Part shown: positions 1 through 7,595 of the stretch, piece by piece
Numbering within the stretch: position 1 is the stretch's first letter
How the letters are laid out: each line of letters opens with the position of its first letter
NCBI GenBank assembly: GCA_000717735.1
Contig: JOBE01000064.1
Span: 1 to 36,321, forward strand
Source of the DNA: Streptomyces griseoluteus
GTDB lineage: Bacteria; Actinomycetota; Actinomycetes; Streptomycetales; Streptomycetaceae
Reading direction: 5' to 3'
Length of the DNA: 36,321 bases
Program-made: the position numbers and the translations under genes
The notes under the pieces: model-generated
Seen by the model: the letters and a program-made list of their open reading frames with translations, nothing else
What the model was told of the DNA's origin: nothing
Database searches by the model: none

Positions 1-58
1 AGACGGCATACGAGATCTAGTACGGTCTCGTGGGCTCGGAGATGTGTATAAGAGACAG
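1..58 (+). other. Nextera P7/read-2 sequencing adapter (artefact)
   Basis: Bases 1-16 match the 3' part of the Illumina P7 oligo, 17-24 are the index CTAGTACG (the oligo form of Nextera N702), 25-39 continue the read-2 adapter, and 40-58 are the 19-bp Tn5 mosaic end AGATGTGTATAAGAGACAG. Genomic sequence starts at base 59. This is library DNA left on a contig end, not a mobile element, and anything translated across it is spurious. Confidence 0.98.
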
Positions 59-800
59 GTACGGGAGCGGGGGCCGGAGCGGGCGTCTGCTGTACGGGGG
101 CGGGAGCCGGGACGGGAGCGGGCGTGGGGGTCGGGATCGGCGTGACCGGCATCCCGCCGAGTCGCGCGGCTCCCCCGGCCGTCCGGGGGTCGGCCGTCCG
201 GGGATCGGCCGTCTGCGGGTCGGCCGTCTGCGGGTCGGCCGTCTGCGGGGCGGTGTGCGCCCGCGCCTCGGCGGGCTCGCTCGCACCGGCGACCGGCCAG
301 TCCGCGGGGGTGCGCGGGTCGGCGGTCCGGGGCGCGCCCCAGGAGACCTTCTGGTCGCGGTCGCCGCCGAAGCCGGTCTGGCGGGAGGTGTCCGCCTGCC
401 ACGCGGACGCGGGTTCCTGGGGGGCCGGCTCCTCGTCGAAGAAGACGGGCCCGGTCTCCTCCACCGCGGGTACGGGGGCGGGCGCGGGCGCCTGGGCCGG
501 TACGCGCACGGGCGCCTGGACCTGTACCGGCTCGGGCTCGCGCGCGAGCTGCGGCTCGGGCTCCGGCTCGGGCTGCCGTACCGGAACCGGCGCGGGTGCC
601 GGGCTCGAGGCCAGGATGGGGCCCGCAGGGATCGCCGAGGCCGGCGGGCCCGGCGGAACCTCGTCCTCCTTGGGCGCGGGCCGGCTCGTACCGGGAACCC
701 AGGCGCCCCCGTTCCAGTACCGGATGTACCCGGGAATGGACGGGTCCGGGTAGTACCCCGCCTGCGGTACCTCTCCGCCGCCTCCAGGAGGAGTAGCCAC
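59..800 (-). CDS. RDD family membrane protein, N-terminal half only (truncated by contig end)
   Basis: The frame opens with GTG at 800, 8 nt after a GGAG ribosome-binding site, and stays open for 247 codons until the adapter junction. Residues about 16-40 read GYYPDPSIPGYIRYWNGGAW, a DUF2510-like motif found at the start of Streptomyces RDD-family proteins. The rest visible here is a Pro/Ala/Glu-rich linker with a TADPQ/TADPR pentapeptide repeat near the left edge. The hydrophobic RDD domain itself would lie beyond the contig end, so the family assignment rests on the N-terminal motif and the known architecture of this Streptomyces family. It is divergent from ssgG with a 310-bp gap. The role is unknown; RDD proteins are integral membrane proteins of mostly unproven function. 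It could instead be another DUF2510-headed membrane protein. Confidence 0.65.
175..250. repeat. 15-bp in-frame tandem repeat, five units
   Basis: The core ggccgtcYg recurs with a 15-bp period at about 177, 192, 207, 222 and 237. Read on the minus strand it encodes consecutive TADPQ or TADPR pentapeptides in the linker of the RDD-family protein. The period is a multiple of three, so copy-number change would lengthen the linker without breaking the frame. Confidence 0.85.
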
Positions 801-1110
801 TGCCCCGACTCCGTTCAGTCACAACGCCTTTGATCCGCGCGGCCCGCGTGCCGGGCGTGCCGCGCCCAAGGAGGACAGTAACGAAGAACGTCCCCGGGGG
901 AACAAGGAGCCCGCGAGAAAGCCCCGCCTTCGGGCGACACGTACCGGAATCGATCACTCATGGTGATGTTCGGGCCGATGGATCCTGCCCGGAAGGCCGC
1001 CGGAAAAACTTCCCGGAAAAAACTTCCCAAAGTCGCGTAATGAGCTGCGTCCACCCCGCTCTCTCCAGGTGAAGGCCCGCCCGGGGCCCACCGCGAGAGG
1101 GAGTACGACC
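801..1110. promoter_or_regulatory. Divergent intergenic region, RDD gene / ssgG
   Basis: This 310-bp stretch separates the two divergent genes and must hold both promoters. It is noticeably less G/C-rich than the coding sequence around 950-1045. I see no convincing -35/-10 pair. The only strong structure is the tandem GGAA-N4/5-TTCC element at 1002-1028. No gene or RNA could be supported here. Confidence 0.5.
1002..1028. promoter_or_regulatory. Two adjacent GGAA-N4/5-TTCC dyads upstream of ssgG
   Basis: GGAAAAACTTCCC (1002-1014) is followed directly by GGAAAAAACTTCCC (1015-1028). Each unit is an inverted repeat and the two are in tandem, about 85-110 bp upstream of the ssgG start. The arrangement suggests a double binding site for a dimeric regulator; the binding protein is not identifiable from sequence. 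Confidence 0.45.
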
Positions 1111-1602
1111 ATGCAGAACACCGACAACACCACGGTCGAGCGCGAGCTGGAGCTGAACCTGGTGCTCTCGCCCGAGCGCGCCGTCCCGGTCCCCGCCCGG
1201 CTCGCCTACCGCACGGACGACCCGTACGCCGTCCACATCACCTTTCACATCGGCACGGATCACCCCGTCAACTGGACGTTCGCGCGCGAACTGCTCGTCG
1301 AGGGCGTGTTCCGGGCCTGCGGCCACGGCGACGTGCGCATCTGGCCCACCAAGGTCGACCGCCGCAGCGTCATCCTGATGGCGCTCTCCTCCCCCGACGG
1401 CGACGCGCTGCTCGAAGCACCGTCCGCGCAGGTGTCCGCCTGGCTCGAGCGGACCCTGCGCGTGGTGCCTCCGGGCACCGAGTCCGAGCGGCTCGGCATC
1501 GACGACGGCCTCGCCGAACTCCTGGCGACCACCGTGATCGCCGACGAGCTGTGGCTGCGCGACCCGTGGCCGTCGGAGGAGTCGCAGGACGGCGAGCTGT
1601 GA
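1111..1602 (+). CDS. ssgG: SsgA-like sporulation protein, probable SsgG
   Basis: This 163-residue protein is a member of the SsgA-like (SALP) family, restricted to sporulating actinomycetes and controlling septum placement, peptidoglycan remodelling and spore-wall formation during aerial hyphal division. Family hallmarks are visible: LSPERAVPVPARLAYRTDDP, then PYAVHITFH, the WTFARELLVEG stretch, GDVRIWP, and LSSPDGDALLEAP near residue 100. It is longer than the roughly 135-residue SALPs because of a C-terminal tail beyond residue 130. ATG at 1111 has a strong AGAGGGAG ribosome-binding site 7 nt upstream. The paralogue assignment to SsgG, which localises septa correctly in S. coelicolor, rests mainly on its position near hpd and should be treated as probable; family membership is firm. 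Confidence 0.85.
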   Translation: MQNTDNTTVERELELNLVLSPERAVPVPARLAYRTDDPYAVHITFHIGTDHPVNWTFARELLVEGVFRACGHGDVRIWPTKVDRRSVILMALSSPDGDALLEAPSAQVSAWLERTLRVVPPGTESERLGIDDGLAELLATTVIADELWLRDPWPSEESQDGEL

Positions 1603-1631
1603 GCCGCCGCCCGTCCCCCGTACCGGTGCCC

Positions 1632-2999
1632 TCAGAACAGCTTTCCGGGGTTGAGCAGCCCCAGCGGGTCGAAGGTCGCCTTGATCCCCCGCTGGAGTTC
1701 GAGGCCCACCGGACCCAGCTCCCGTGCCAGCCACTCCTTCTTGAGGACGCCCACGCCGTGCTCGCCGGTGATCGTGCCGCCGAGGGCGAGCCCGAGCGCC
1801 ATGATCTCGTCGAAGGACTCCCGCGCCCGCCGCGACTCGTCCTCGTCGGTGTGGTCGAAGCAGACGACGGGATGGGTGTTGCCGTCACCGGCGTGCGCGC
1901 AGACGCCGATGGTGAGCCCGTACTTCTCCGCGACGGCGGCCGTGCCGTCGAGCATCTCGGCGAGCCGGGTCCGCGGCACGCACACGTCGTCGATCATCGT
2001 CGCGGACTTGATGGTCTCCAGGGCGGTGAGGGAGAGCCGGCGTGCCTGGAGGAGGAGTTCGGACTCGGCCGCGTCCACGGCCGGCACGACCTCGGTGGCG
2101 CCCGCAGCCGCGCACAGCTCCCCGACGGCGGCCAGGTCGGCGGCCGGATCCGGGGTGTCGAACGCGCACAGGAGCAGCGCCTCCGTGGTGTCGGGCAGGC
2201 CCATGCGCGCCAGCTTGTTGACCGCCTGGACGGTGGTGCGGTCCATGAGTTCGAGCAGCGACGGGGTGTGCCCGGCCTCCATGACCGCGCAGACGGCCGC
2301 GCAGGCCGCCGCGGCGGAGGGGAACTCGGCGGCGAGCGCGAGCTGCGCCGGAGGCTGCGGCCGGAGGGACAGCACGGCCTTGACGACGATGCCGAGGCTG
2401 CCCTCGGAGCCGACGAAGAGCCTGGTCAGGTCATACCCGGCGACGCCCTTGGCGGTGCGGCGGCCGGTGCTCAGGAGCCGGCCGTCGGCGAGGACGACGT
2501 CCAGACCGAGGACGTACTCGGCCGTCACCCCGTACTTCACACAGCACAGGCCGCCGGAGGCCGTGCCGATGTTCCCGCCGATGGTGCACGTCTCCCAGCT
2601 GGAGGGATCCGGCGGGTAGTACAGACCGTGTTCGGCGACGGCCCGTGACAGCACCGCGTTGACGACTCCCGGCTCGACGACGGCGATCCTGTCGACCGGG
2701 TTGATCTCCAGGACGCGGTCCATCTTGACCAGGGAGAGCACGACGCAGCCCTCGGAGGCGTTGGCGCCGCCGGACAGGCCGGTACGGGCCCCCTGGGGGA
2801 CGACGGGTACGCGGAGTTCGGTCGCCGTGCGCATGACGTGCTGGACCTGTTCGACGGTGCGCGGCAGCACGACGACCGCGGGGGTGCCGGCCGCGCAGAA
2901 GCTCGCCATGTCGTTCGCGTAGGAGGCGGTCACGTCCGGGTCGGTGAGCAGCGCCTCGGCAGGGAGCCCGGCGCGCAGCCGCGTCAGAAGATCGTCCAT
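1632..2999 (-). CDS. FAD-linked oxidase, GlcD / D-lactate dehydrogenase type
   Basis: The 455-residue protein has the vanillyl-alcohol-oxidase FAD fold: a PCMH-type FAD-binding domain with VPVVPQGARTGLSGG (residues about 64-78) and a C-terminal FAD-oxidase domain containing HAGDGNTHPVV (about 369) and TGEHGVG (about 411). These are hallmarks of glycolate oxidase subunit GlcD and of D-2-hydroxyacid (D-lactate) dehydrogenases, which oxidise a 2-hydroxyacid to the 2-oxoacid and pass electrons to the respiratory chain. No GlcE or GlcF (Fe-S) partner is adjacent, so a single-subunit D-2-hydroxyacid dehydrogenase is more likely than a glycolate oxidase complex. The actual substrate cannot be read from the sequence. 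It converges on ssgG with only 29 bp between stop codons, and is divergent from the TPR gene. Confidence 0.85.
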   Translation of the reverse strand: MDDLLTRLRAGLPAEALLTDPDVTASYANDMASFCAAGTPAVVVLPRTVEQVQHVMRTATELRVPVVPQGARTGLSGGANASEGCVVLSLVKMDRVLEINPVDRIAVVEPGVVNAVLSRAVAEHGLYYPPDPSSWETCTIGGNIGTASGGLCCVKYGVTAEYVLGLDVVLADGRLLSTGRRTAKGVAGYDLTRLFVGSEGSLGIVVKAVLSLRPQPPAQLALAAEFPSAAAACAAVCAVMEAGHTPSLLELMDRTTVQAVNKLARMGLPDTTEALLLCAFDTPDPAADLAAVGELCAAAGATEVVPAVDAAESELLLQARRLSLTALETIKSATMIDDVCVPRTRLAEMLDGTAAVAEKYGLTIGVCAHAGDGNTHPVVCFDHTDEDESRRARESFDEIMALGLALGGTITGEHGVGVLKKEWLARELGPVGLELQRGIKATFDPLGLLNPGKLF

Positions 3000-3097
3000 G
3001 CGTCCAGCGTGGCACCCGGGGCCATCGGTGTGAACCCGCCGGAGCGGGTGCTTCGTGTGCTCTTCGTACAGGTGCGGGCGGGCGCACAGTGAGCGCC

Positions 3098-4519
3098 ATG
3101 AAGACGCAGAACGTGTCGAGGACGGTCCTGGCGGCCGGAGTGGGCGCGGTGCTCGCGGCGACGGCCCTGCTGTACGTCCCCGAGTTCGTCGGCCAGGATC
3201 CGCCGCCCCCGCCGAGCCCGGCCGAGCGGGCGACGACCGCCGCCCACGCGGGCGCGCAGGCCGCGCTGCCCGACCTGGCCGCGCTGATCACCGACCGGGA
3301 GAAGTGGCTGCGCGCCCACCCGGACGACGACGCGTCCTGGGCGGATCTCGGGGCGGCGTACACGGAGCGGGGGACCCGGCTCGGAGACGTACGGGACTAT
3401 CCGCGGGCCGAGCGGGCCCTGCGCCGCTCCCTCGCCGAACGGCCCGCCGCACGCGGCAATCTGACGGCGCAACTGGGTCTCGGGGCGCTCGCGGGGGCGC
3501 GCGGCGACTGGAGGACGGCGAAGGAGTGGGGCGAGCGGGTACGGAAGGCGGACCCGCGCCGCTGGCCCGCGTACCCGGTCCTGATGGACGCGTACAACGG
3601 CCTCGGGGAGTACGAGGCGGCCCGGAAGGCCATGGAGACCCTGGAGGAGCTCCACACGGGCGCGGTGGTGCGCACCCGGGCGGCGCAGACCTACCGCGAC
3701 CGGGGCTGGCGCGAGGACGCCGACGCGGCGGCCCTCGACGCGGCGGCGCTCGCCGAGACGGACGCGGAGAAGGCGGCGTCGCTCTCGCGGCTCGGGGACC
3801 TGGCGTGGGAGCGGGGCGAACCGGAGGAGGCGCTCGCGCGGTACGGTTCGGCGCTGCGGCTCGTACGGGACCACGGCCCCTCCCTCGCGGGCCGGGCGCG
3901 GTCCCTGGCGGCGCTCGGCCGCACCAGGGAGGCGCTGCGCGACTGGCGGGCGGCGCTCGCCAGGCTGCCGCTGCCGGAGTACGTCCTGGAGGCCGGCGAG
4001 CTGTCCGAGTCGCTGGGCCTGGCCGGCGACGCGCGGGCCCTGTACGAACGGCTCCGGACCGGGACGTGGGCGCGCGGGGAGGTGGCCCTGGCCCTCCTCG
4101 ACGCGGACCACGGCGATCCGGCGGCGGCGGTGGCCCGGATGCGGGCGGAGTGGGCGCGGGGGCACCGGTCGGTGCGGGTCGCGGACGCGCTGGGCTGGGC
4201 GCTGTACCGGTCGGGGCAGCCGAAGGAGGCGCTGGAGTACGCGAAGCGGGCCACGGACGAGGGGCTGCGGAGCGCGCTGTTCACGTACCACCTGGGCGAG
4301 ATCGAACGCGCCCTGGAACAGACGGGGCCGGCCCGGCGGCACCTGACGGAGGCGCTGCGAATCAACCCCGGCTTCTCGCCGCTGCTCGCCCCGAAGGCGA
4401 CGGATGCGCTGACGGCACTGGGCGAACCGCCGGAGGAACTGCCGAAGGAACTTCGACGGCCCCCGGAGCCCGAGCCGAAGCCGCCGAGCGCGGAGACGCC
4501 GAAGGCGCGGCAGCCCTGA
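3098..4519 (+). CDS. Membrane-anchored tetratricopeptide-repeat protein
   Basis: About 473 residues. The N-terminus has a single hydrophobic anchor (residues about 6-27, LAAGVGAVLAATALLYVP) after a basic start, followed by a Pro-rich spacer and then many degenerate TPR helices, for example the DDDASWADLGAAYTERG unit near residue 75 and a more canonical repeat at GWALYRSGQPKEALEYAKRA. The C-terminus is Pro/Glu/Lys-rich. TPR arrays mediate protein-protein contacts; no catalytic motif is visible. An in-frame GTG at 3089 overlaps a weak GTGAG and is an alternative start adding three residues; ATG 3098 is chosen because neither has a good ribosome-binding site and the GTG may act as part of one. 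In S. coelicolor a TPR protein also lies next to hpd, as far as I recall. Confidence 0.8.
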   Translation: MKTQNVSRTVLAAGVGAVLAATALLYVPEFVGQDPPPPPSPAERATTAAHAGAQAALPDLAALITDREKWLRAHPDDDASWADLGAAYTERGTRLGDVRDYPRAERALRRSLAERPAARGNLTAQLGLGALAGARGDWRTAKEWGERVRKADPRRWPAYPVLMDAYNGLGEYEAARKAMETLEELHTGAVVRTRAAQTYRDRGWREDADAAALDAAALAETDAEKAASLSRLGDLAWERGEPEEALARYGSALRLVRDHGPSLAGRARSLAALGRTREALRDWRAALARLPLPEYVLEAGELSESLGLAGDARALYERLRTGTWARGEVALALLDADHGDPAAAVARMRAEWARGHRSVRVADALGWALYRSGQPKEALEYAKRATDEGLRSALFTYHLGEIERALEQTGPARRHLTEALRINPGFSPLLAPKATDALTALGEPPEELPKELRRPPEPEPKPPSAETPKARQP

Positions 4520-4603
4520 GGCACCTTCGCTGTGCGGACCGTTGCGGGCAGGCGTTCCGCGGGGCGATGGGGGTGCCCCCTGCTCTAGCGAAGCCGAGAG
4601 CTT

Positions 4604-4711
4604 GGGGGAGGGTGGGCACAACCCACGACGGCGCCGCACCTGTGGTCCGGGTCCAGGCGCGGAAGCCCAGGCCCGGCAGGGGGCGCCGTCCCGTTGTGCC
4701 CACCCGTCCCG
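4604..4711. repeat. Long imperfect inverted repeat in convergent intergenic region
   Basis: ggtgggcacaac (4611-4622) pairs perfectly with gttgtgcccacc (4693-4704), and pairing resumes inside with acggcgcc near 4628-4635 against ggcgccgt at 4682-4689. The loop is itself G/C-rich and can fold. The element lies between the convergent TPR and hpd genes, so it may end transcription from either side. The preceding tgctctagcgaagccgagag resembles an interspersed element I associate with Streptomyces intergenic regions. Confidence 0.6.
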
Positions 4712-4757
4712 CCCAGCGGGACGACTGCCCACAACGGGGGTGCCGAGGGGGCGAGCG

Positions 4758-4880
4758 CAGCCCACGACGGAGGTAGCGAGGCCGGGGGGCAGCCCACGAC
4801 GGGGGTAGCGAAGCCGGGGGGCAGCCCACAACGGGGGTAGCAAGGCCGGGGGGCAGCCCCCAACGGGCGCCCGGGGCGAG
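4758..4880. repeat. 32-bp tandem repeat, three full copies plus a partial
   Basis: Units start with cagcccac and end with gccgggggg, at 4758-4789, 4790-4821 and 4822-4853, with a degraded fourth copy from 4854. The units differ at only a few positions. There are no spacers, so this is not a CRISPR array. Thirty-two is not a multiple of three and no frame with gene-like properties crosses it. Together with the inverted repeat it fills the whole 440-bp gap between the TPR gene and hpd; I see no gene in the gap. Confidence 0.85.
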
Positions 4881-4959
4881 CGCCCCGGGGACTCAGCGGC
4901 GACGGGCGGGCGCAGCCCGCGACGGGCGGCGACGGCCCGCGGGCCGTCGCCGCCGGTGG

Positions 4960-6168
<1,209 letters not shown>

Positions 6169-6174
6169 TCAATG

Positions 6175-6213
6175 TGTACAGCGATCCGCCAGCATCAGCG
6201 GGCGACTTGTACA
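6175..6213. promoter_or_regulatory. Paired TGTACA palindromes between hpd and the Lrp gene
   Basis: TGTACA occurs at 6175-6180 and again at 6208-6213, exactly 33 bp apart, which is three turns of DNA, in the 121-bp gap between the divergent genes. Lrp/AsnC proteins bind as oligomers to multiple phased sites, so this is a plausible autoregulatory and hpd operator. On the hpd strand a TTGACC lies just beyond the left palindrome and could be a -35 element. Confidence 0.45.
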
Positions 6214-6235
6214 TGGTGACCACCGGGAGGCCCTC

Positions 6236-6712
6236 GTGGCGATCGATCATTTGGACGGCCGGCTGATCGTGCTGCTGGCACGGGAGCCGCGCATCGGGGT
6301 CCTGGAGGCCTCGCGTCGGCTCGGGGTGGCGCGCGGGACCGTGCAGGCGCGGCTGGACCGGCTCCAGGCGAGCGGGGTGATCCGGGGCTTCGGTCCGCAG
6401 GTGGATCCGGCGGCGCTGGGCTATCCGGTGACGGCGTTCGCGACGCTGGAGATCAAGCAGGGGCAGGGCGCGGACGTGCGGGAGCATCTGGCGACGGTGC
6501 CGGAGGTGCTGGAACTGCACACGACGACGGGCCACGGCGACATGCTGTGCCGGCTCGTGGCGCGCTCGAACGCGGACCTCCAGCGGGTGATCGACAAGGT
6601 GGTGGCCTTCGAGGGGATCGTGCGGGCGTCGACGGCGATCGTGATGGAGAACCCGGTGCCGCTGCGGATCATCCCGCTGGTGGAACAGGCGGCGAGCGGG
6701 GCGACGCTGTAG
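6236..6712 (+). CDS. Lrp/AsnC family transcriptional regulator
   Basis: A 158-residue protein with an N-terminal winged helix-turn-helix (residues about 3-60: AIDHLDGRLIVLLAREP, then RLGVARGTVQARLDRLQASG) and a C-terminal RAM (ligand-binding, oligomerising) domain starting near YPVTAFATLEIKQG and including the GHGDMLCRLVARS stretch. Lrp/AsnC proteins sense amino acids. Its position opposite hpd suggests control of tyrosine or phenylalanine breakdown. GTG 6236 is chosen because GGGAGG lies 5 nt upstream and the next residues start the family HTH; the frame is open further upstream without a credible start. Confidence 0.92.
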   Translation: MAIDHLDGRLIVLLAREPRIGVLEASRRLGVARGTVQARLDRLQASGVIRGFGPQVDPAALGYPVTAFATLEIKQGQGADVREHLATVPEVLELHTTTGHGDMLCRLVARSNADLQRVIDKVVAFEGIVRASTAIVMENPVPLRIIPLVEQAASGATL

Positions 6713-6736
6713 ACCTGCCGGAGTAGACCTGCCGGA
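6709..6736. repeat. 14-bp perfect tandem duplication at the Lrp stop codon
   Basis: gtagacctgccgga occurs at 6709-6722 and 6723-6736. The first copy contains the TAG stop of the Lrp gene and the second repeats the TAG outside the gene. It looks like a recent slippage duplication. Confidence 0.9.
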
Positions 6737-6748
6737 CACAAGGAAGAA

Positions 6749-6797
6749 GTTGCAAAGGATCGGTTGCAAAAAATCCTTGCAAACAGTCCTTTGCAAC
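6749..6797. promoter_or_regulatory. Four-site TTGCAA dyad operator upstream of ArsR-like gene
   Basis: TTGCAA palindromes sit at 6750, 6764, 6777 and 6791, spaced 14, 13 and 14 bp, and the whole block is symmetric about 6773. The outer arms extend to a perfect 11-bp inverted repeat, gttgcaaagga (6749-6759) and tcctttgcaac (6787-6797). The block ends 14 bp before the ATG of the ArsR-like gene, where promoter DNA is expected. It is very likely the operator through which that regulator represses its own operon. Confidence 0.75.
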
Positions 6798-6811
6798 TCT
6801 ACGCTCTGAGT

Positions 6812-7393
6812 ATGTCCGAGCCTGAGGAATACCTGAGCCGACAGCTGGACCCGCGCTCGCTGCGCGGGCTCGCCCACCCGCTCCGCATCCGGCTGCTGCG
6901 CGCCCTCCGCCGGAACGGCCCGGCCACCGCCTCCCAACTGGCCGAGCAGCTGGACGAGTCCAGCGGCGCGACCAGCTACCACCTGCGCCAGCTCGCGGCC
7001 CACGGCTTCGTCGAGGACGACCCGACACGGGGCAAGGGACGCGAGAGGTGGTGGAAGGCCGGCCAGCAGGGCACGAGGGTCGACGCCTCGCTCTACGAGA
7101 ACCCGGACCCGGAGGTCCGCGGCGCCCTCGACATCTACGTCCACGAGATCGCGACCATCCACACACAGGAGCTGAGCACCTACCTCGGCACCCGGCACGA
7201 CTGGGACCAGACCTGGCTCAGCGCCTCCGACATGAGCGACTTCACGCTGCGGCTGCCCCCCGAGAAGCTCCGCGAGCTCGACGAGAAGATGCACGCCCTC
7301 ATCGAGTCGTACCGGGACATCGAGGAGGCCGACGCGCCGGACGCCGAGCGCGTACGGATCCATCTGCACGCGTTCCCGCAGCAAGAGAACTGA
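6812..7393 (+). CDS. ArsR/HTH_20-type winged-helix regulator
   Basis: This 193-residue DNA-binding protein has an ArsR-like winged helix at residues about 14-85: LDPRSLRGLAHPLRIRLLRA, then ATASQLAEQLDESSGATSYH, then HLRQLAAHGFVEDD. The second half is helical, contains no Cys-rich metal site and ends in an acidic tail. I infer a repressor of the two downstream genes, a 60-residue peptide and an MFS exporter; the inducer is probably a small molecule exported by that pump. ATG 6812 is preferred to upstream starts because those lie inside the operator. There is no clear Shine-Dalgarno sequence, so the mRNA may be leaderless or have a very short leader. Confidence 0.9.
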   Translation: MSEPEEYLSRQLDPRSLRGLAHPLRIRLLRALRRNGPATASQLAEQLDESSGATSYHLRQLAAHGFVEDDPTRGKGRERWWKAGQQGTRVDASLYENPDPEVRGALDIYVHEIATIHTQELSTYLGTRHDWDQTWLSASDMSDFTLRLPPEKLRELDEKMHALIESYRDIEEADAPDAERVRIHLHAFPQQEN

Positions 7394-7412
7394 CGGAAGG
7401 AACCACGCAGTC

Positions 7413-7595
7413 ATGAACGCCGACATCCACCTCCAGCTCCACCAGCTGCACGCGGCCGAACTCCGCCGCGAGGCCGCCGCCACCGTCCCCCACCCCTCCG
7501 GCACCACCCTCCGGGTCCAACTCGGCTGGCGACTCGTCGAGTTGGGCCTGCGCATGGCCACGCCCGCGCACCGCCCGGTCACCCTGGCGGCATGA
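7413..7595 (+). CDS. 60-residue hypothetical protein between ArsR and MFS genes
   Basis: ATG 7413 follows a GGAAGG ribosome-binding site by 12 nt. The peptide starts MNADIHLQLHQLHAAELRRE, is mainly helical with no membrane segment, and its stop overlaps the MFS start codon (ATGA, 7592-7595), so the two are translationally coupled. It begins 19 nt after the ArsR-like stop. Similar short helical proteins beside MFS genes occur in Streptomyces, but I know of no function. Overlap and spacing are the main evidence that it is real. Confidence 0.7.
   Translation: MNADIHLQLHQLHAAELRREAAATVPHPSGTTLRVQLGWRLVELGLRMATPAHRPVTLAA

Noticed and set aside
40..58. A transposon end (Tn5 mosaic end)
   Set aside because: It is embedded in a complete indexed Nextera adapter at a contig end, so it comes from library preparation.
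30..833. A plus-strand frame beginning in the first 60 bases
   Set aside because: It starts inside the sequencing adapter and is antisense to the RDD-family gene.
4758..4880. CRISPR-like direct repeats
   Set aside because: The 32-bp units are directly joined with no spacers and no cas gene is nearby.
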